A stretch of DNA of 48,812 bases from Bacillota bacterium (GCA_029777885.1 JAKORJ010000140.1:1-48812); one strand, 5' to 3'; positions 32,482-41,396 are shown, numbered from the stretch's first letter. A program made the numbers and translations. The notes: a model not told the origin generated them from the sequence alone.

Positions 32482-34335
32482 ATGGTGTTGAGGGATCAGA
32501 TCATAGGCTTTGCCAACAATCTGAAGCTTAGATACAAGCTGATATTTGCCTATATGGTGATAGCATTTATACCTATCGTCATAGTAGGCCAGGTATCCTA
32601 TTCCCTGTCCGTAAATTTCATGATCCGGCAGGTCGTCAGTTCCCTTGAAAAGGAGCTTATGCAGGTAGCTGAAGATATCAACTACAAGCTTGACCTGTGC
32701 CGGAAGGAAAGCGATCTTATTTTGTTTGACAGACAGATCAACAAGATCCTTGTGACCAACTACGAGGGCGAATTACAAAAGCTTAACGAAGCCTATATCG
32801 ATGTCATAAACCCTAAGTTTGAGATTCTGCGTATGATGCAGACGGATGTGAAGGTATATACGATCAATGAGACCCTCTTTCCGGGGAATAAGAACATATA
32901 CAGCATAAACGAAATCAAGGACAATCCTATGTATGAAAAGCTCCTCAGCGGCGAAACAAGCATGCTCTGGCAGCCGGTCTTCACCCTTGCAAAGAGCAGG
33001 CATCTCAACTACCCCCTGTATCTGATAGGCCAGGATGAGATCCACACTGCCGGCAGTGACAACATAGTGTATGAAAAAGTCCTGACCCTGTCCAGGGTCA
33101 TAGACAATGCCAACAAGAACATCATAGGCATCCTCGATGTTTATCTGCCTCTAAAGACTATCGAAAAGGCCCTGGGCAATATCAATGTTCCGGATAACGG
33201 GTCTGTCGTTTATTACGATTCAAACGGGAATATCATCACAGCTTTCAATACGCCCGATCTGGACGAGCATGTCCTGAACGGTATTCTTAATGATGACAGG
33301 CAATCGGGGTCTATAAACGCTAACGACAGGATAATGCTGTTCCGTAAAACGGCGGTGAACAAGGCCACACTAATAGTGTCCTATCCTATGAGCTATATCA
33401 CCGGCACAATAGGCATAATAAAGGACACAACGCTATGGACGATCATAATCTCTATAATTAGCGTCGTTCTGATATCATTTTTGATTGCCGGCCTCATCAC
33501 AAGGCGGCTCAACAGGCTCATGGCCAAGATCAACCATATCCGGGATACGGGGATTTCCGATGTGACGGTGACCATACCCGGAAACGATGAGATAGCCAAC
33601 ATCGACAAAATGTTCAATGTTATGATATCCCGTATTAATGAACTGCAGGAAAAGCAAATAAGGTCTGAAGTGGCTAAGAAGGTCATGGAAATGGAGATCC
33701 TGCGCGAGCAGATAAATCCCCACTTCCTTTACAATTCCCTGTCTTCAATCAAGTGGTCCTTAAGGAACACCCAGCGTCAGGACCTTGAAAATGTGATCGA
33801 TTCCCTGGTCCGGTTCTACAGGCTGGGGCTCAACAAGGGCAGGGAGATCATTTCCATTCGTGATGAAATGCAGATAAACCGGGAGTATATAAACATACAG
33901 AAATTCACATACGACGCAGCCTATGAAGTCATATGGGATATCAGCGAGGAAGCCCTGGATTACTACTGCATAAAGCTTATCCTCCAGCCCTTTATCGAAA
34001 ATGCCGTAATACATGGCCTGAACCAGAAGAAAGAAGGCGGCCTGCTGAAGATAGGCGTTTATCTCGAATACGGCAAAATCTATTTTGTGATCGAAGACAA
34101 TGGCCGGGGCTTTGATACCGGCATACTCGCGGAAGATGCGTTCAACAGCGAAACCACGGGCTACAAGGGCTTCGGGATCAAAAACGCCATCAGGCGCATA
34201 AAGCTGACATACGGTGATAGATCCAGCATAGATATAAAAAGTGCCCCGGAAAAGGGCACTCGGGTCACTGTTGAAATACCTGCGCTAAGTATGAACGAGC
34301 TTGATGACTATATCAAAGCTGTATTTTCCTATTAG
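32482..34335 (+). CDS. Sensor histidine kinase (YesM-like, LytS family)
   Basis: This 617-residue membrane kinase has transmembrane helices near residues 20-45 and 315-340 enclosing a ~270-residue extracellular sensor domain. A HAMP segment follows (TRRLNRLMAKINHIRDTG), then the His_kinase domain with phosphorylated H414 in REQINPHFLYNSLSSIKW. The ATPase domain carries LILQPFIENAVIHGL and EDNGRGF. The extracellular domain presumably senses a sugar, possibly through the lipoprotein. AGGAG before the ATG lies in the end of the response regulator gene, so the pair is coupled. Its stop overlaps the convergent glycosidase gene by four bases. Confidence 0.95.
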   Translation: MVLRDQIIGFANNLKLRYKLIFAYMVIAFIPIVIVGQVSYSLSVNFMIRQVVSSLEKELMQVAEDINYKLDLCRKESDLILFDRQINKILVTNYEGELQKLNEAYIDVINPKFEILRMMQTDVKVYTINETLFPGNKNIYSINEIKDNPMYEKLLSGETSMLWQPVFTLAKSRHLNYPLYLIGQDEIHTAGSDNIVYEKVLTLSRVIDNANKNIIGILDVYLPLKTIEKALGNINVPDNGSVVYYDSNGNIITAFNTPDLDEHVLNGILNDDRQSGSINANDRIMLFRKTAVNKATLIVSYPMSYITGTIGIIKDTTLWTIIISIISVVLISFLIAGLITRRLNRLMAKINHIRDTGISDVTVTIPGNDEIANIDKMFNVMISRINELQEKQIRSEVAKKVMEMEILREQINPHFLYNSLSSIKWSLRNTQRQDLENVIDSLVRFYRLGLNKGREIISIRDEMQINREYINIQKFTYDAAYEVIWDISEEALDYYCIKLILQPFIENAVIHGLNQKKEGGLLKIGVYLEYGKIYFVIEDNGRGFDTGILAEDAFNSETTGYKGFGIKNAIRRIKLTYGDRSSIDIKSAPEKGTRVTVEIPALSMNELDDYIKAVFSY

Positions 34336-36344
34336 ATGGCGTTCCGTTCAACTTCCTCAACCAGTCTTCCGGTCTTCTCCACCAGGCCGGCAGCGATCTC
34401 ATAGATCCTGCCATTGGTGTATGACACACTTTCTACAAATTCCTTGTAAGGCATCTGGCATACATCGATGCATCCGATCTGGCAGTTCTCACCGTCATAT
34501 CTTCCCAGGGCTGCCTGGTCATTCATTATGAAGTAATGGGCCCCGACGCAGTGGCTTGCTGACGCTGCATTTTCCATGTAATACTGATAGGCAGCCGCCC
34601 TGTCCTCCTGGCTTTTAACTGCCTTGAGCCCGTTTGTCATAAGGCCCCGGTCCAGGGCGCCGAACTGGAATTCACCGATCATCACTGGCATCCCCGTGGC
34701 CTTTCCGACCCGCTCCAGTTCGCTGTACGGGTCCAGCCTGTAGCAGTTGATCGAAAACACGTCAAAGCATTCACAACCGGTGTATAAAAGCTCACTTGAT
34801 ATATAAGCATACCTCATTCCTAGATTCAGGTGATAAGGGTCCACCCTTTTAACAGCCTCGCTGGGTATCCGTACATAGCGGTCTATCAGGATTTTGGAAA
34901 AGTCGGTCAGGTCGGTTTCAGCAGTTTTAGAAAGCCTGGTTGCCTTCCTGATTGGCTGTTTTAGATCTGCGAAGGAGCCAAAGCTCGTGTTCCAGCTCCT
35001 GTTGAGCCTGTCTATATCTCCACCGTACCGGTCTGACAGGAACTTTATCAATGCCTCCTTTGAATCAAGCTCTGCTTCGTTTTCCAGTACCTCCTCCGCT
35101 ATGTTAAGCCCTTCGACAAAGCCCCAGATGGGTTCATTCCTGAGAAAATACCCTATCATATACCTGTCGCCTTCAAAGGCTTTAAGCTGGTCTGCAAAGG
35201 TTGCCGAGTTGGCATTATACTCGCTACTGAACACATCTGGGAAATCCCTGAATATTTTCCTGCGGGTCGTGGGAAAGCCTGACAGGGGCCAGACATAGGG
35301 GAGCTTTGCATAGCGTATGAAATCCAGGGACGACCAGTTGCCGATAGTATTGAAGCTCCATTCCAGCAGCCTGCGCTTAGTTATCCTGGCCCAATTGCCC
35401 CACCAGCTGCTGCCGAATACCCTGATCAGATTGGATACGCCGAAGTTATAGTAGTCATGGCCTCCGACCCTTTCGCCTGTAAGCCATGCGTCACTGTAAA
35501 TGCCATCCTTGGGCGGCAGCCATTCGAACAGCTTTTCTATGCCATCCACATAGCCTGCCTCCCCCGGCCTTACACAATCAAGGCCTGCGCTTATGAAGGC
35601 GTTTCCATCCGGGTCCACCAGCCACCACCTGTTCCCGTCATGCTGGGTCCTGAAATAGCCTGTAGCTTCAAACTTTTTATCCTCCCAGCCCCCGTAGGCG
35701 CTCCAGCCTTTCCTGAAGCCCACGGGTTCGGGTTTACGAGCTTCTGCCTGAAGGTATTCAGTCAGCTCATCGATACTATGGGTTTTACCCGGCCAGTCGG
35801 TAACGGCAGGCTGCCCAAGCTTATCAACCAGTATCTTGTCCGGGACCGGATATTCGGGCTCGGTATCCGTCAGATGGAGGCCGGAGATCTCAACCTTTTG
35901 ATCAACAGGCCATTTGAATACACCTATGGCAAACCGGTCGATTTCATTTACCCTGACCTTATTGCCGGTCACCACGGTTTTCAGCTTGCCGGGAGTCCTT
36001 TCCAGGAACATTTCTTGGGAATCCAGCGCTTCAAGGGGAAAGGACAGCCTTGTTTTGAGCCGGGGCATCACACCGAATGCGACCCGCATGTCGGGTTCAT
36101 CGGTTTTATTCATCCAGGTCCAGAACTCAAGGGTTATACCCATTACCCAGGTCTCATGGTTATGCACATCAAAGACCAGAAATCTGGCCTTTGACCAGTC
36201 CGCTCCGCCTACCCTGCCCTGCTGTCCTGACAGGACAAGCTTTCCCCCTTCCTTACCGGATACGATCTCAACAGTATTTTTGCCAGTGAAGCTCACGTTA
36301 CAGTTTACTTGTGCAAAGTCCGCCAGGCTGAACCGGTGTTCCAT
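34332..36344 (-). CDS. Clan GH-A glycoside hydrolase, GH50/agarase-like
   Basis: This is a 670-residue cytoplasmic enzyme without a signal peptide. The N-terminal ~200 residues form a beta-sandwich-like module; the (beta/alpha)8 catalytic domain starts around GYFRTQHDGNRWWLVDPDGNAF, a segment seen in GH50-like agarases. The putative acid/base is E404 in GYFLRNEPIWG and the nucleophile E558 in PVMIGEFQFG, the two clan GH-A glutamates at the ends of strands 4 and 7. The real substrate is probably an oligosaccharide imported by the neighbouring transporter and need not be agar. AGGAGG precedes the ATG, and a divergent promoter region separates it from the next gene. Confidence 0.78.
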   Translation of the reverse strand: MEHRFSLADFAQVNCNVSFTGKNTVEIVSGKEGGKLVLSGQQGRVGGADWSKARFLVFDVHNHETWVMGITLEFWTWMNKTDEPDMRVAFGVMPRLKTRLSFPLEALDSQEMFLERTPGKLKTVVTGNKVRVNEIDRFAIGVFKWPVDQKVEISGLHLTDTEPEYPVPDKILVDKLGQPAVTDWPGKTHSIDELTEYLQAEARKPEPVGFRKGWSAYGGWEDKKFEATGYFRTQHDGNRWWLVDPDGNAFISAGLDCVRPGEAGYVDGIEKLFEWLPPKDGIYSDAWLTGERVGGHDYYNFGVSNLIRVFGSSWWGNWARITKRRLLEWSFNTIGNWSSLDFIRYAKLPYVWPLSGFPTTRRKIFRDFPDVFSSEYNANSATFADQLKAFEGDRYMIGYFLRNEPIWGFVEGLNIAEEVLENEAELDSKEALIKFLSDRYGGDIDRLNRSWNTSFGSFADLKQPIRKATRLSKTAETDLTDFSKILIDRYVRIPSEAVKRVDPYHLNLGMRYAYISSELLYTGCECFDVFSINCYRLDPYSELERVGKATGMPVMIGEFQFGALDRGLMTNGLKAVKSQEDRAAAYQYYMENAASASHCVGAHYFIMNDQAALGRYDGENCQIGCIDVCQMPYKEFVESVSYTNGRIYEIAAGLVEKTGRLVEEVERNAI

Positions 36345-36390
36345 ATCCTAACCTCCTGTATATCAGAATCAGACATTTCATGATATTTAC

Positions 36391-36418
36391 AATATACCAT
36401 TTTATATAATATAGTCAA
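36391..36418 (-). promoter_or_regulatory. Promoter of the GH50-like gene
   Basis: On the minus strand TTGACT (36418-36413), a 16-base spacer and TATATT (36396-36391), preceded by TGG, lie 47 bases upstream of the start codon. Confidence 0.6.
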
Positions 36419-36435
36419 ATATATCCATAGTTTTA

Positions 36436-36444
36436 TGGTACAAT
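36436..36444 (+). promoter_or_regulatory. Extended -10 promoter of the unassigned 778-residue enzyme gene
   Basis: TGgTACAAT is an extended -10 element 46 bases before the ATG at 36490. It lies in the same short divergent interval as the glycosidase promoter, so one regulator could control both. Confidence 0.5.
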
Positions 36445-36489
36445 ATAAATGTTGGTATCCAGATAAATATATTGCAAAGGGGAACTGCG

Positions 36490-38826
36490 ATGATAATAAA
36501 AAATGACAGGCTTTGCTTTGATGCAGACGGCATCCTCACCCTGCCGCTCAATAACGGCTTAAGCTTGGTGGTAAATGGCTCCAACCGGCTTCAGTCCGCT
36601 TCTTGCAAGGAAGCATGGGATGATACATTGGTTTTCCATGACGATAGCGGGTTCCTGACTGTAAAATCTGAAGATGTCCAGGTTTTAAGCGTCCTGCAGG
36701 ATGATGACATGGATCCCGGCAGGTGTGATGTCAGCATTGCCAAAATAACCTGCACATACAAGCCGGACGATACGATAGCAATTGACAGGTTATCAGTATC
36801 CTTTGACTTTGCTTGCGATGACCCAAAACTTAAGGGAGAAGCTGCAAGCTCCTTCCACTGGATCCCCAATATAAAAATGAAGCCTGAACATATAGCAGGC
36901 CACCATACATTCAGGTCACCGGCAGTGATTGTCACAGCGGGTGGTTTTGGTGCCGCCCTGATACCGGACCTGGTGTCAATAGCTGAAAAGCTGGATATCG
37001 GCAGGTACCTGGACCTGCGCTTTGATGCCCACGCGCCAGAGCTGACAGTTCAGGCGAGCGGTTCTCCAAGGCTGGAATACGGCATATGCTCCAATGCCCC
37101 GGACGGCCATGTGTACTACAAGGCTGACGGCAGAAAAACAGTGGTTGACGTATCAGGAGTAGACCTGATATTTTATCTTTTGCTTATGAAAAATGTTCCC
37201 GTACACAGGGTCCCAGGTCTGGTTGCCACCTTCCTATGGGACAGGTTCGGGCGGTTGTATGAGACAAGCCTGTTGCCCCAGACCGTGCCCTTCGCCAGGT
37301 ATGCCCTATACGGAAACACAATGGCGCTTCATCACCTCTGGCAACAAGGACCAGCAAGGGATACGGGCGGGATCGTCCTGTCCACTTTCAGGCGCAGGGA
37401 TGGGGTCGCCAGAGGCCGGGAATACGCAGATGACATATGGTTCCACTGCTGGTTCAACAATATGCGGACCGCCATGGAGCTTGCGGAGTTTGGGTTTATA
37501 CTTGACAATAAGCTTTGGGTAGACAAAGCTTTTGAAATAGCCCGTTGCCTGGTGGGTTCACCTCAGCATGATGGCATATTCCCCACCATCTATGCTCCCC
37601 ACGACGGTGGTTGGGTCGCTTCGAGCCAGCAAGGCGGAGGCAGGCTCCTGTACAGCCTGCCGGATTGCGCATGGGCCTCCCTGTGGCTGAGGAAGTTCAT
37701 CAATGAATATGGAGAGGTCGAAGGCGCTGAAAACTTCCTGCCCGGGTTCAGGCATTTCCTGTACAGGCACCAGAACGAAAATGGCGGGTTTCCCTGCTGG
37801 GTACATAAGGATACATTAGAGCATGATGAGAGACTGGAAAATACATCAGCCGGCGCCCTGCCTGTATGGTTTCTATGCGAGGAACTCCTGTCGGGAGCAG
37901 TCCCGCTGGAAGAGCGGGACAAGGCGATCAAGGCAGTTATTAGGGGGGCTGATCACCTGATCGACAATCCTATCCGTGAGGTCAGGTTTGAGGATTTCGA
38001 ACTCTACTACTCCTGTTCAGGCAAGCCATTGGGGTACTTTGACAAGTACACAAGGCTTTACGGCCAAAACACCCTGGCGATCCAGTGGTGTGCGGAAAGC
38101 CTCAGGGCTGTTTACCAGATATCCGGCAATAAAAAATACCTGGATGCGGGCTTGTTCTGCCTTGGCTTGCTGTCCCTTTACCAGCAGGTATGGAATACGC
38201 CCTACCTGGACTTTTACACCTTCGGCGGCTTCGGAGTCATGAATACTGACGGTGAATGGAATGACGCAAGGCAGGCGCAGTTTGCAGAGACCTTTATGAA
38301 TTACTATGACCTGACGGGCAGGCCTGAATTTTTAAAACGGGCAGTTGCTGCCACCAGGGCGGGTTTTGCGCTAATGGCCATTGAAGAAAACAAGGAGATA
38401 TGCCCAAGGAACTATGCCGGCTCACCGACCCAGCGGGATTTGCATGGGGGCAGCGCTGAAAACTACGGTCATGGAGGCAGAAACGAGCGATCCGGCACAA
38501 GCGGCTTCCACTGGGGTACGGGCAGCGCCCTTGTCACAGCAGCGAGGATCAAGAAACGATACGGAGACCTGCTGATAGATTGGGATGCCAGGGAAGCTTT
38601 CGGCATTGACGGTATTGCAGTGAAACAGTCAATATTTGAGAGCCAGGCTGTTGGCTTAATAATAGAGACTCTTAGCGATATAAATGAATTTTGCATCAGG
38701 ATTAAAAATTCAAGACCGGAAAAAGGAAATCTCCGGCTGGAAATCAGTATACCCGGCTTTGTCGTGGACTTTGTGGACTTTATAGATGATAATTACTATA
38801 TAGCCAAACGAACGCCCGGTATTTAA
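36490..38826 (+). CDS. Unassigned large enzyme, probable (alpha/alpha)6-toroid carbohydrate-active protein
   Basis: I do not recognise the family. The 778-residue protein has no signal peptide. Residues 1 to about 250 look like beta-sandwich sequence. The following ~430 residues have the rhythm of an alpha/alpha barrel, with aromatic and acidic loops (ADDIWFHCWFNNMRTAMEL, GGFPCWVHKDTLEHDERLENTS, YGQNTLAIQWCAESLRAVYQISG, MNTDGEWNDARQAQFAETFMNYYDLTG) as in polysaccharide lyases, epimerases and GH88/105/127-like hydrolases. D-G-E-W-x-D-x-R is a candidate catalytic loop. A small C-terminal beta domain ends the protein. The ATG at 36490 has AAAGGGG upstream; a TTG six codons earlier is less likely. 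It faces the glycosidase gene across a shared promoter region. Confidence 0.8.
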   Translation: MIIKNDRLCFDADGILTLPLNNGLSLVVNGSNRLQSASCKEAWDDTLVFHDDSGFLTVKSEDVQVLSVLQDDDMDPGRCDVSIAKITCTYKPDDTIAIDRLSVSFDFACDDPKLKGEAASSFHWIPNIKMKPEHIAGHHTFRSPAVIVTAGGFGAALIPDLVSIAEKLDIGRYLDLRFDAHAPELTVQASGSPRLEYGICSNAPDGHVYYKADGRKTVVDVSGVDLIFYLLLMKNVPVHRVPGLVATFLWDRFGRLYETSLLPQTVPFARYALYGNTMALHHLWQQGPARDTGGIVLSTFRRRDGVARGREYADDIWFHCWFNNMRTAMELAEFGFILDNKLWVDKAFEIARCLVGSPQHDGIFPTIYAPHDGGWVASSQQGGGRLLYSLPDCAWASLWLRKFINEYGEVEGAENFLPGFRHFLYRHQNENGGFPCWVHKDTLEHDERLENTSAGALPVWFLCEELLSGAVPLEERDKAIKAVIRGADHLIDNPIREVRFEDFELYYSCSGKPLGYFDKYTRLYGQNTLAIQWCAESLRAVYQISGNKKYLDAGLFCLGLLSLYQQVWNTPYLDFYTFGGFGVMNTDGEWNDARQAQFAETFMNYYDLTGRPEFLKRAVAATRAGFALMAIEENKEICPRNYAGSPTQRDLHGGSAENYGHGGRNERSGTSGFHWGTGSALVTAARIKKRYGDLLIDWDAREAFGIDGIAVKQSIFESQAVGLIIETLSDINEFCIRIKNSRPEKGNLRLEISIPGFVVDFVDFIDDNYYIAKRTPGI

Positions 38827-38840
38827 GTCGGGTGTTTATT
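38812..38840 (+). terminator. Terminator overlapping the stop codon
   Basis: The stem ACGCCCG/CGGGTGT (38812-38818 and 38829-38835, one G-U pair) has the TAA stop codon in its loop and is followed by TTATTTACC. It would end the transcript of the large unassigned enzyme gene. Confidence 0.6.
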
Positions 38841-38861
38841 TACCTATGCTGAGGTGAGCAG

Positions 38862-39068
38862 ATGCCCATAATTATCAATATAGACGTGATACTGGCAGAA
38901 AGAAAAATGAGCCTTACCGAGCTCTCTGAAAAAGTCGGTATAACCATGGCGAACCTTTCAATTCTAAAAACCGGTAAAGCAAAGGCTATCAGGTTTTCGA
39001 CCCTGGAAGCCATATGCAAGGCTTTAGATTGCCAGCCCAGCGACATACTTGAATACAGGGATGAGTAA
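38862..39068 (+). CDS. Small Xre-family (Cro/CI-type) helix-turn-helix regulator
   Basis: This 68-residue protein is a single helix-turn-helix domain of the YozG-like type: LAERKMSLTELSEKVGITMANLSILKTGKAKAIRF, then TLEAICKALDCQPSDILEY. There is no effector domain. GAGGTGAG precedes the ATG. Its target is unknown; the neighbours are the terminated enzyme gene and lipoate ligase, and no toxin partner is present, so it is probably not an antitoxin. Confidence 0.88.
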   Translation: MPIIINIDVILAERKMSLTELSEKVGITMANLSILKTGKAKAIRFSTLEAICKALDCQPSDILEYRDE

Positions 39069-39147
39069 ATCATAATGTTTGGTTGGACATGACCGGGTTT
39101 AATATATAAATTGTAATCTCTATAACCCGTTATACAGGAGGCACTAT

Positions 39148-40149
39148 ATGATACGTATCAGGAATGACTGCAAGGACCCCCGCTTCAATCTCGCTCTGGA
39201 AGAATATGTTGTAAAGCATATGGACCCGGATCCGGAATACGTTATACTATGGCAAAACGAGCCTTCTGTCATTATCGGAAGAAACCAGAATACCATAGAG
39301 GAGATAAACATAAAGTTCATAAAAGACAACAATATACATGTAGTCAGGCGATTGTCCGGCGGAGGAGCGGTATATCATGACCTTGGAAATCTGAACTTCA
39401 CCTTTATAGTCAAAAACAAGGGTGATGTGGCTGACAACTTTAAAAAGTTCACTGAGCCTGTAGTTAGCCTGCTTAGGTCCTTGGGAGTGGATGCACAGTT
39501 TACAGGCAGAAACGATATCACAATAGACGGCAAAAAATTCTCAGGCAATGCCCAGTATTATTACAAGGATAGGCTGCTTCATCATGGCACCATACTGTTC
39601 AATTCCGACCTGGCCAGAGTGCAGGAAGCCCTCAACGTGAGCCATGACAAGATAGAATCCAAGGGGGTAAAATCGGTCAGGAGCAGGGTTACCAACATCC
39701 AGCCATATCTTAAGGATGACATATCGCTTGAGGATTTCAAGGATTCCCTGTTGAAGTTCATATTGAATGACCCGGATTACAAGGAAAAGGAATATGTCCT
39801 TACAGAAAAGGATCTGAAAGCAATAAACGAGCTGGTTGAAAGCAAATACGCCACCTGGGAGTGGAACTACGGGGAATCACCGGAATTCAATATGGAGAAA
39901 AAGAGGCGGTTTGCCGGCGGAAAGCTGGACCTAAGGTTCAACGTAAAGCGCGACAGGGTGAGCACAATAAGCCAGATCAGGATCCTGGGCGACTTTTTCG
40001 GCAAGAAAGAAATATTCGAGCTAGAGTCAAGGCTAGTCGGGACCTTGTACAAGGAAGAGGCTGTGAGAAGCCTGCTTGAGTCTATCGACTTTGAAAGCTA
40101 CTTTGCGGGCATCACCATAGATGATTTCTTACAGTGTATGTTCTATTGA
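39148..40149 (+). CDS. lplA: Lipoate-protein ligase
   Basis: LplA activates free lipoate with ATP and attaches it to a lysine of lipoyl domains (glycine cleavage H protein, 2-oxoacid dehydrogenase E2). The 333-residue protein has the signature RRLSGGGAVYHDLGNLNFTFI (about residues 70-90), GRNDITIDGKKFSGNAQ with the conserved adenylate lysine region, and the C-terminal accessory domain (from about residue 250). AGGAGG precedes the ATG. Upstream, CGGGTT and AACCCG (39094-39099, 39124-39129) form a spaced inverted repeat. The gene implies scavenging of lipoate and a lipoylated complex elsewhere. Confidence 0.95.
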   Translation: MIRIRNDCKDPRFNLALEEYVVKHMDPDPEYVILWQNEPSVIIGRNQNTIEEINIKFIKDNNIHVVRRLSGGGAVYHDLGNLNFTFIVKNKGDVADNFKKFTEPVVSLLRSLGVDAQFTGRNDITIDGKKFSGNAQYYYKDRLLHHGTILFNSDLARVQEALNVSHDKIESKGVKSVRSRVTNIQPYLKDDISLEDFKDSLLKFILNDPDYKEKEYVLTEKDLKAINELVESKYATWEWNYGESPEFNMEKKRRFAGGKLDLRFNVKRDRVSTISQIRILGDFFGKKEIFELESRLVGTLYKEEAVRSLLESIDFESYFAGITIDDFLQCMFY

Positions 40150-40274
40150 TGAAGCGACTTAATTTCTATAGAAAGATTATAGTGATCAACCACATAAAAA
40201 GCATCTATAATTATAAATTAGATAATAGATGAAAGGACATGATGATCAAAAGCATACAAGTAACAAAACCTAAC

Positions 40275-40305
40275 CGGGATGCCTGAGCTTTCAGCCGGCA
40301 TCCCG
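40275..40305. terminator. Hairpin between lplA and the convergent sugar-acid operon
   Basis: The 9-bp stem CGGGATGCC/GGCATCCCG has a 13-base loop. AT-rich sequence (ATTATATT) follows on the plus strand and GGTTAGGTTTTG on the minus strand. It lies 16 bases past the stop of the operon's last gene. The preceding 40150-40270 stretch is AT-rich and holds only a very short frame (40239-40286). Confidence 0.6.
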
Positions 40306-40320
40306 ATTATATTGACGCAC

Positions 40321-41394
40321 TTATCGCTTTACCCGAGCATTGCCCTGCCAGATGTTCCAGACCTGGTCTTCGTCGATGGGAAGCCCATAGTCCGTGAGCA
40401 GGGTGGTGACCAATGCGCTGGTTGCCCAGCCGAACTGGATCCATTTCACAGGCTCCCAGCCTTTCAGGATCCCGTATAACATCCCGCCTACAAAGGCATC
40501 GCCACCTCCGATCCGGTCCAGGACTGAAATCTCCCTGGGCTCAACCACATACCAGCTGTCCCCTTCCCGCATGATGGCGCCCCACATGTGACGGTTAGCG
40601 TCTATGACCTCGCGCAGGGTCGTGGCAAAAACAGAAGCATAAGGAAAGAGCTTCTTAGCTCGCTCAATCATTTCTTTAAATCCATCGATTTTCCTTGACA
40701 GGTCCCGGCCGCCTGCTTCCGGCCCCGGTATGCCCAAGCAAAGCTGGAAATCCTCTTCGTTGCCGACCAGGATATCAGCCAGGTCGGCAATTTCAGTAAA
40801 GGCAGCCCTCAACTCCTGTTCCCTGCCCTTCCAGAAGGATGCCCGGTAATTCAGGTCAAAGGATATTTTGCTGCCATATTTTTTAGCCGTCCTCGCTATC
40901 TCTAGACAAAATTCGCTCGTCTCCGGCGACAAAGCCCCGATCAGGCCGGAGACGTGAACGATCCCTATGCCTTCCCTGCCAAAGATCCTGTCAAGGTCAA
41001 AATCCTTGGCATTCAAGGTGCGTCCAACCTCGCCCGCCCGGTCATTATATACTATCGGTCCTCGAGCGCCAAAGCCGCTGTCGGCGATATTGAACTGGTG
41101 CCTGTAGCCCCATGGTCCGCCCTGTGGTACATCCCTGCCCTCATATGCGATGTTCCTACTCCTAAGATTGCTCTTGATAAAGGCTGCTATGGGGCTGTCC
41201 TTGACAAATGTGGTCAGCACCTTGCAGGGAAGCCCGAGGGCGGCGGATATGCTCAAAACATTCGTCTCCGCGCTTGTTGCATGCATATAAAAGGTGTCGC
41301 TCGTATGCACAGGCTGCCTGTTGCAGGGAGTAATGCGCACCCCCATGCTGGTCGGAGCCAGGAGCGCATAGGTGTAGTCCTTTTTCAGGTCCAT
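40321..41394 (-). CDS. PfkB-family sugar-acid kinase (annotated type: 2-dehydro-3-deoxygluconokinase)
   Basis: This 357-residue ribokinase-like enzyme is slightly long for KdgK. The C-terminal PfkB motif is LDRIGGGDAFVGG with the catalytic Asp in GGGDAF. ADILVGNEEDF and the DLNYRASFW segment also match KDG/sugar-acid kinases. The N-terminal SMGVRITP with the GPWGYRHQFNIADSG loop marks a clostridial subgroup usually labelled KdgK or sugar kinase. By context it could phosphorylate KDG or, if the operon runs through gluconate, gluconate itself. AGGAGGTA precedes the ATG inside the end of uxaC. It is the last gene of the operon, with a terminator-like hairpin behind it. Confidence 0.85.
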   Translation of the reverse strand: MDLKKDYTYALLAPTSMGVRITPCNRQPVHTSDTFYMHATSAETNVLSISAALGLPCKVLTTFVKDSPIAAFIKSNLRSRNIAYEGRDVPQGGPWGYRHQFNIADSGFGARGPIVYNDRAGEVGRTLNAKDFDLDRIFGREGIGIVHVSGLIGALSPETSEFCLEIARTAKKYGSKISFDLNYRASFWKGREQELRAAFTEIADLADILVGNEEDFQLCLGIPGPEAGGRDLSRKIDGFKEMIERAKKLFPYASVFATTLREVIDANRHMWGAIMREGDSWYVVEPREISVLDRIGGGDAFVGGMLYGILKGWEPVKWIQFGWATSALVTTLLTDYGLPIDEDQVWNIWQGNARVKR

Positions 41395-41396
41395 TC

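Noticed and set aside
35457-36194. Open frame of 245 codons on the plus strand
   Set aside because: It is a shadow of the GH50-like gene, with proline- and histidine-rich translation typical of antisense reading.
38862-39068. Antitoxin of a toxin-antitoxin pair
   Set aside because: The small Xre protein has no neighbouring short toxin-like gene on either side.
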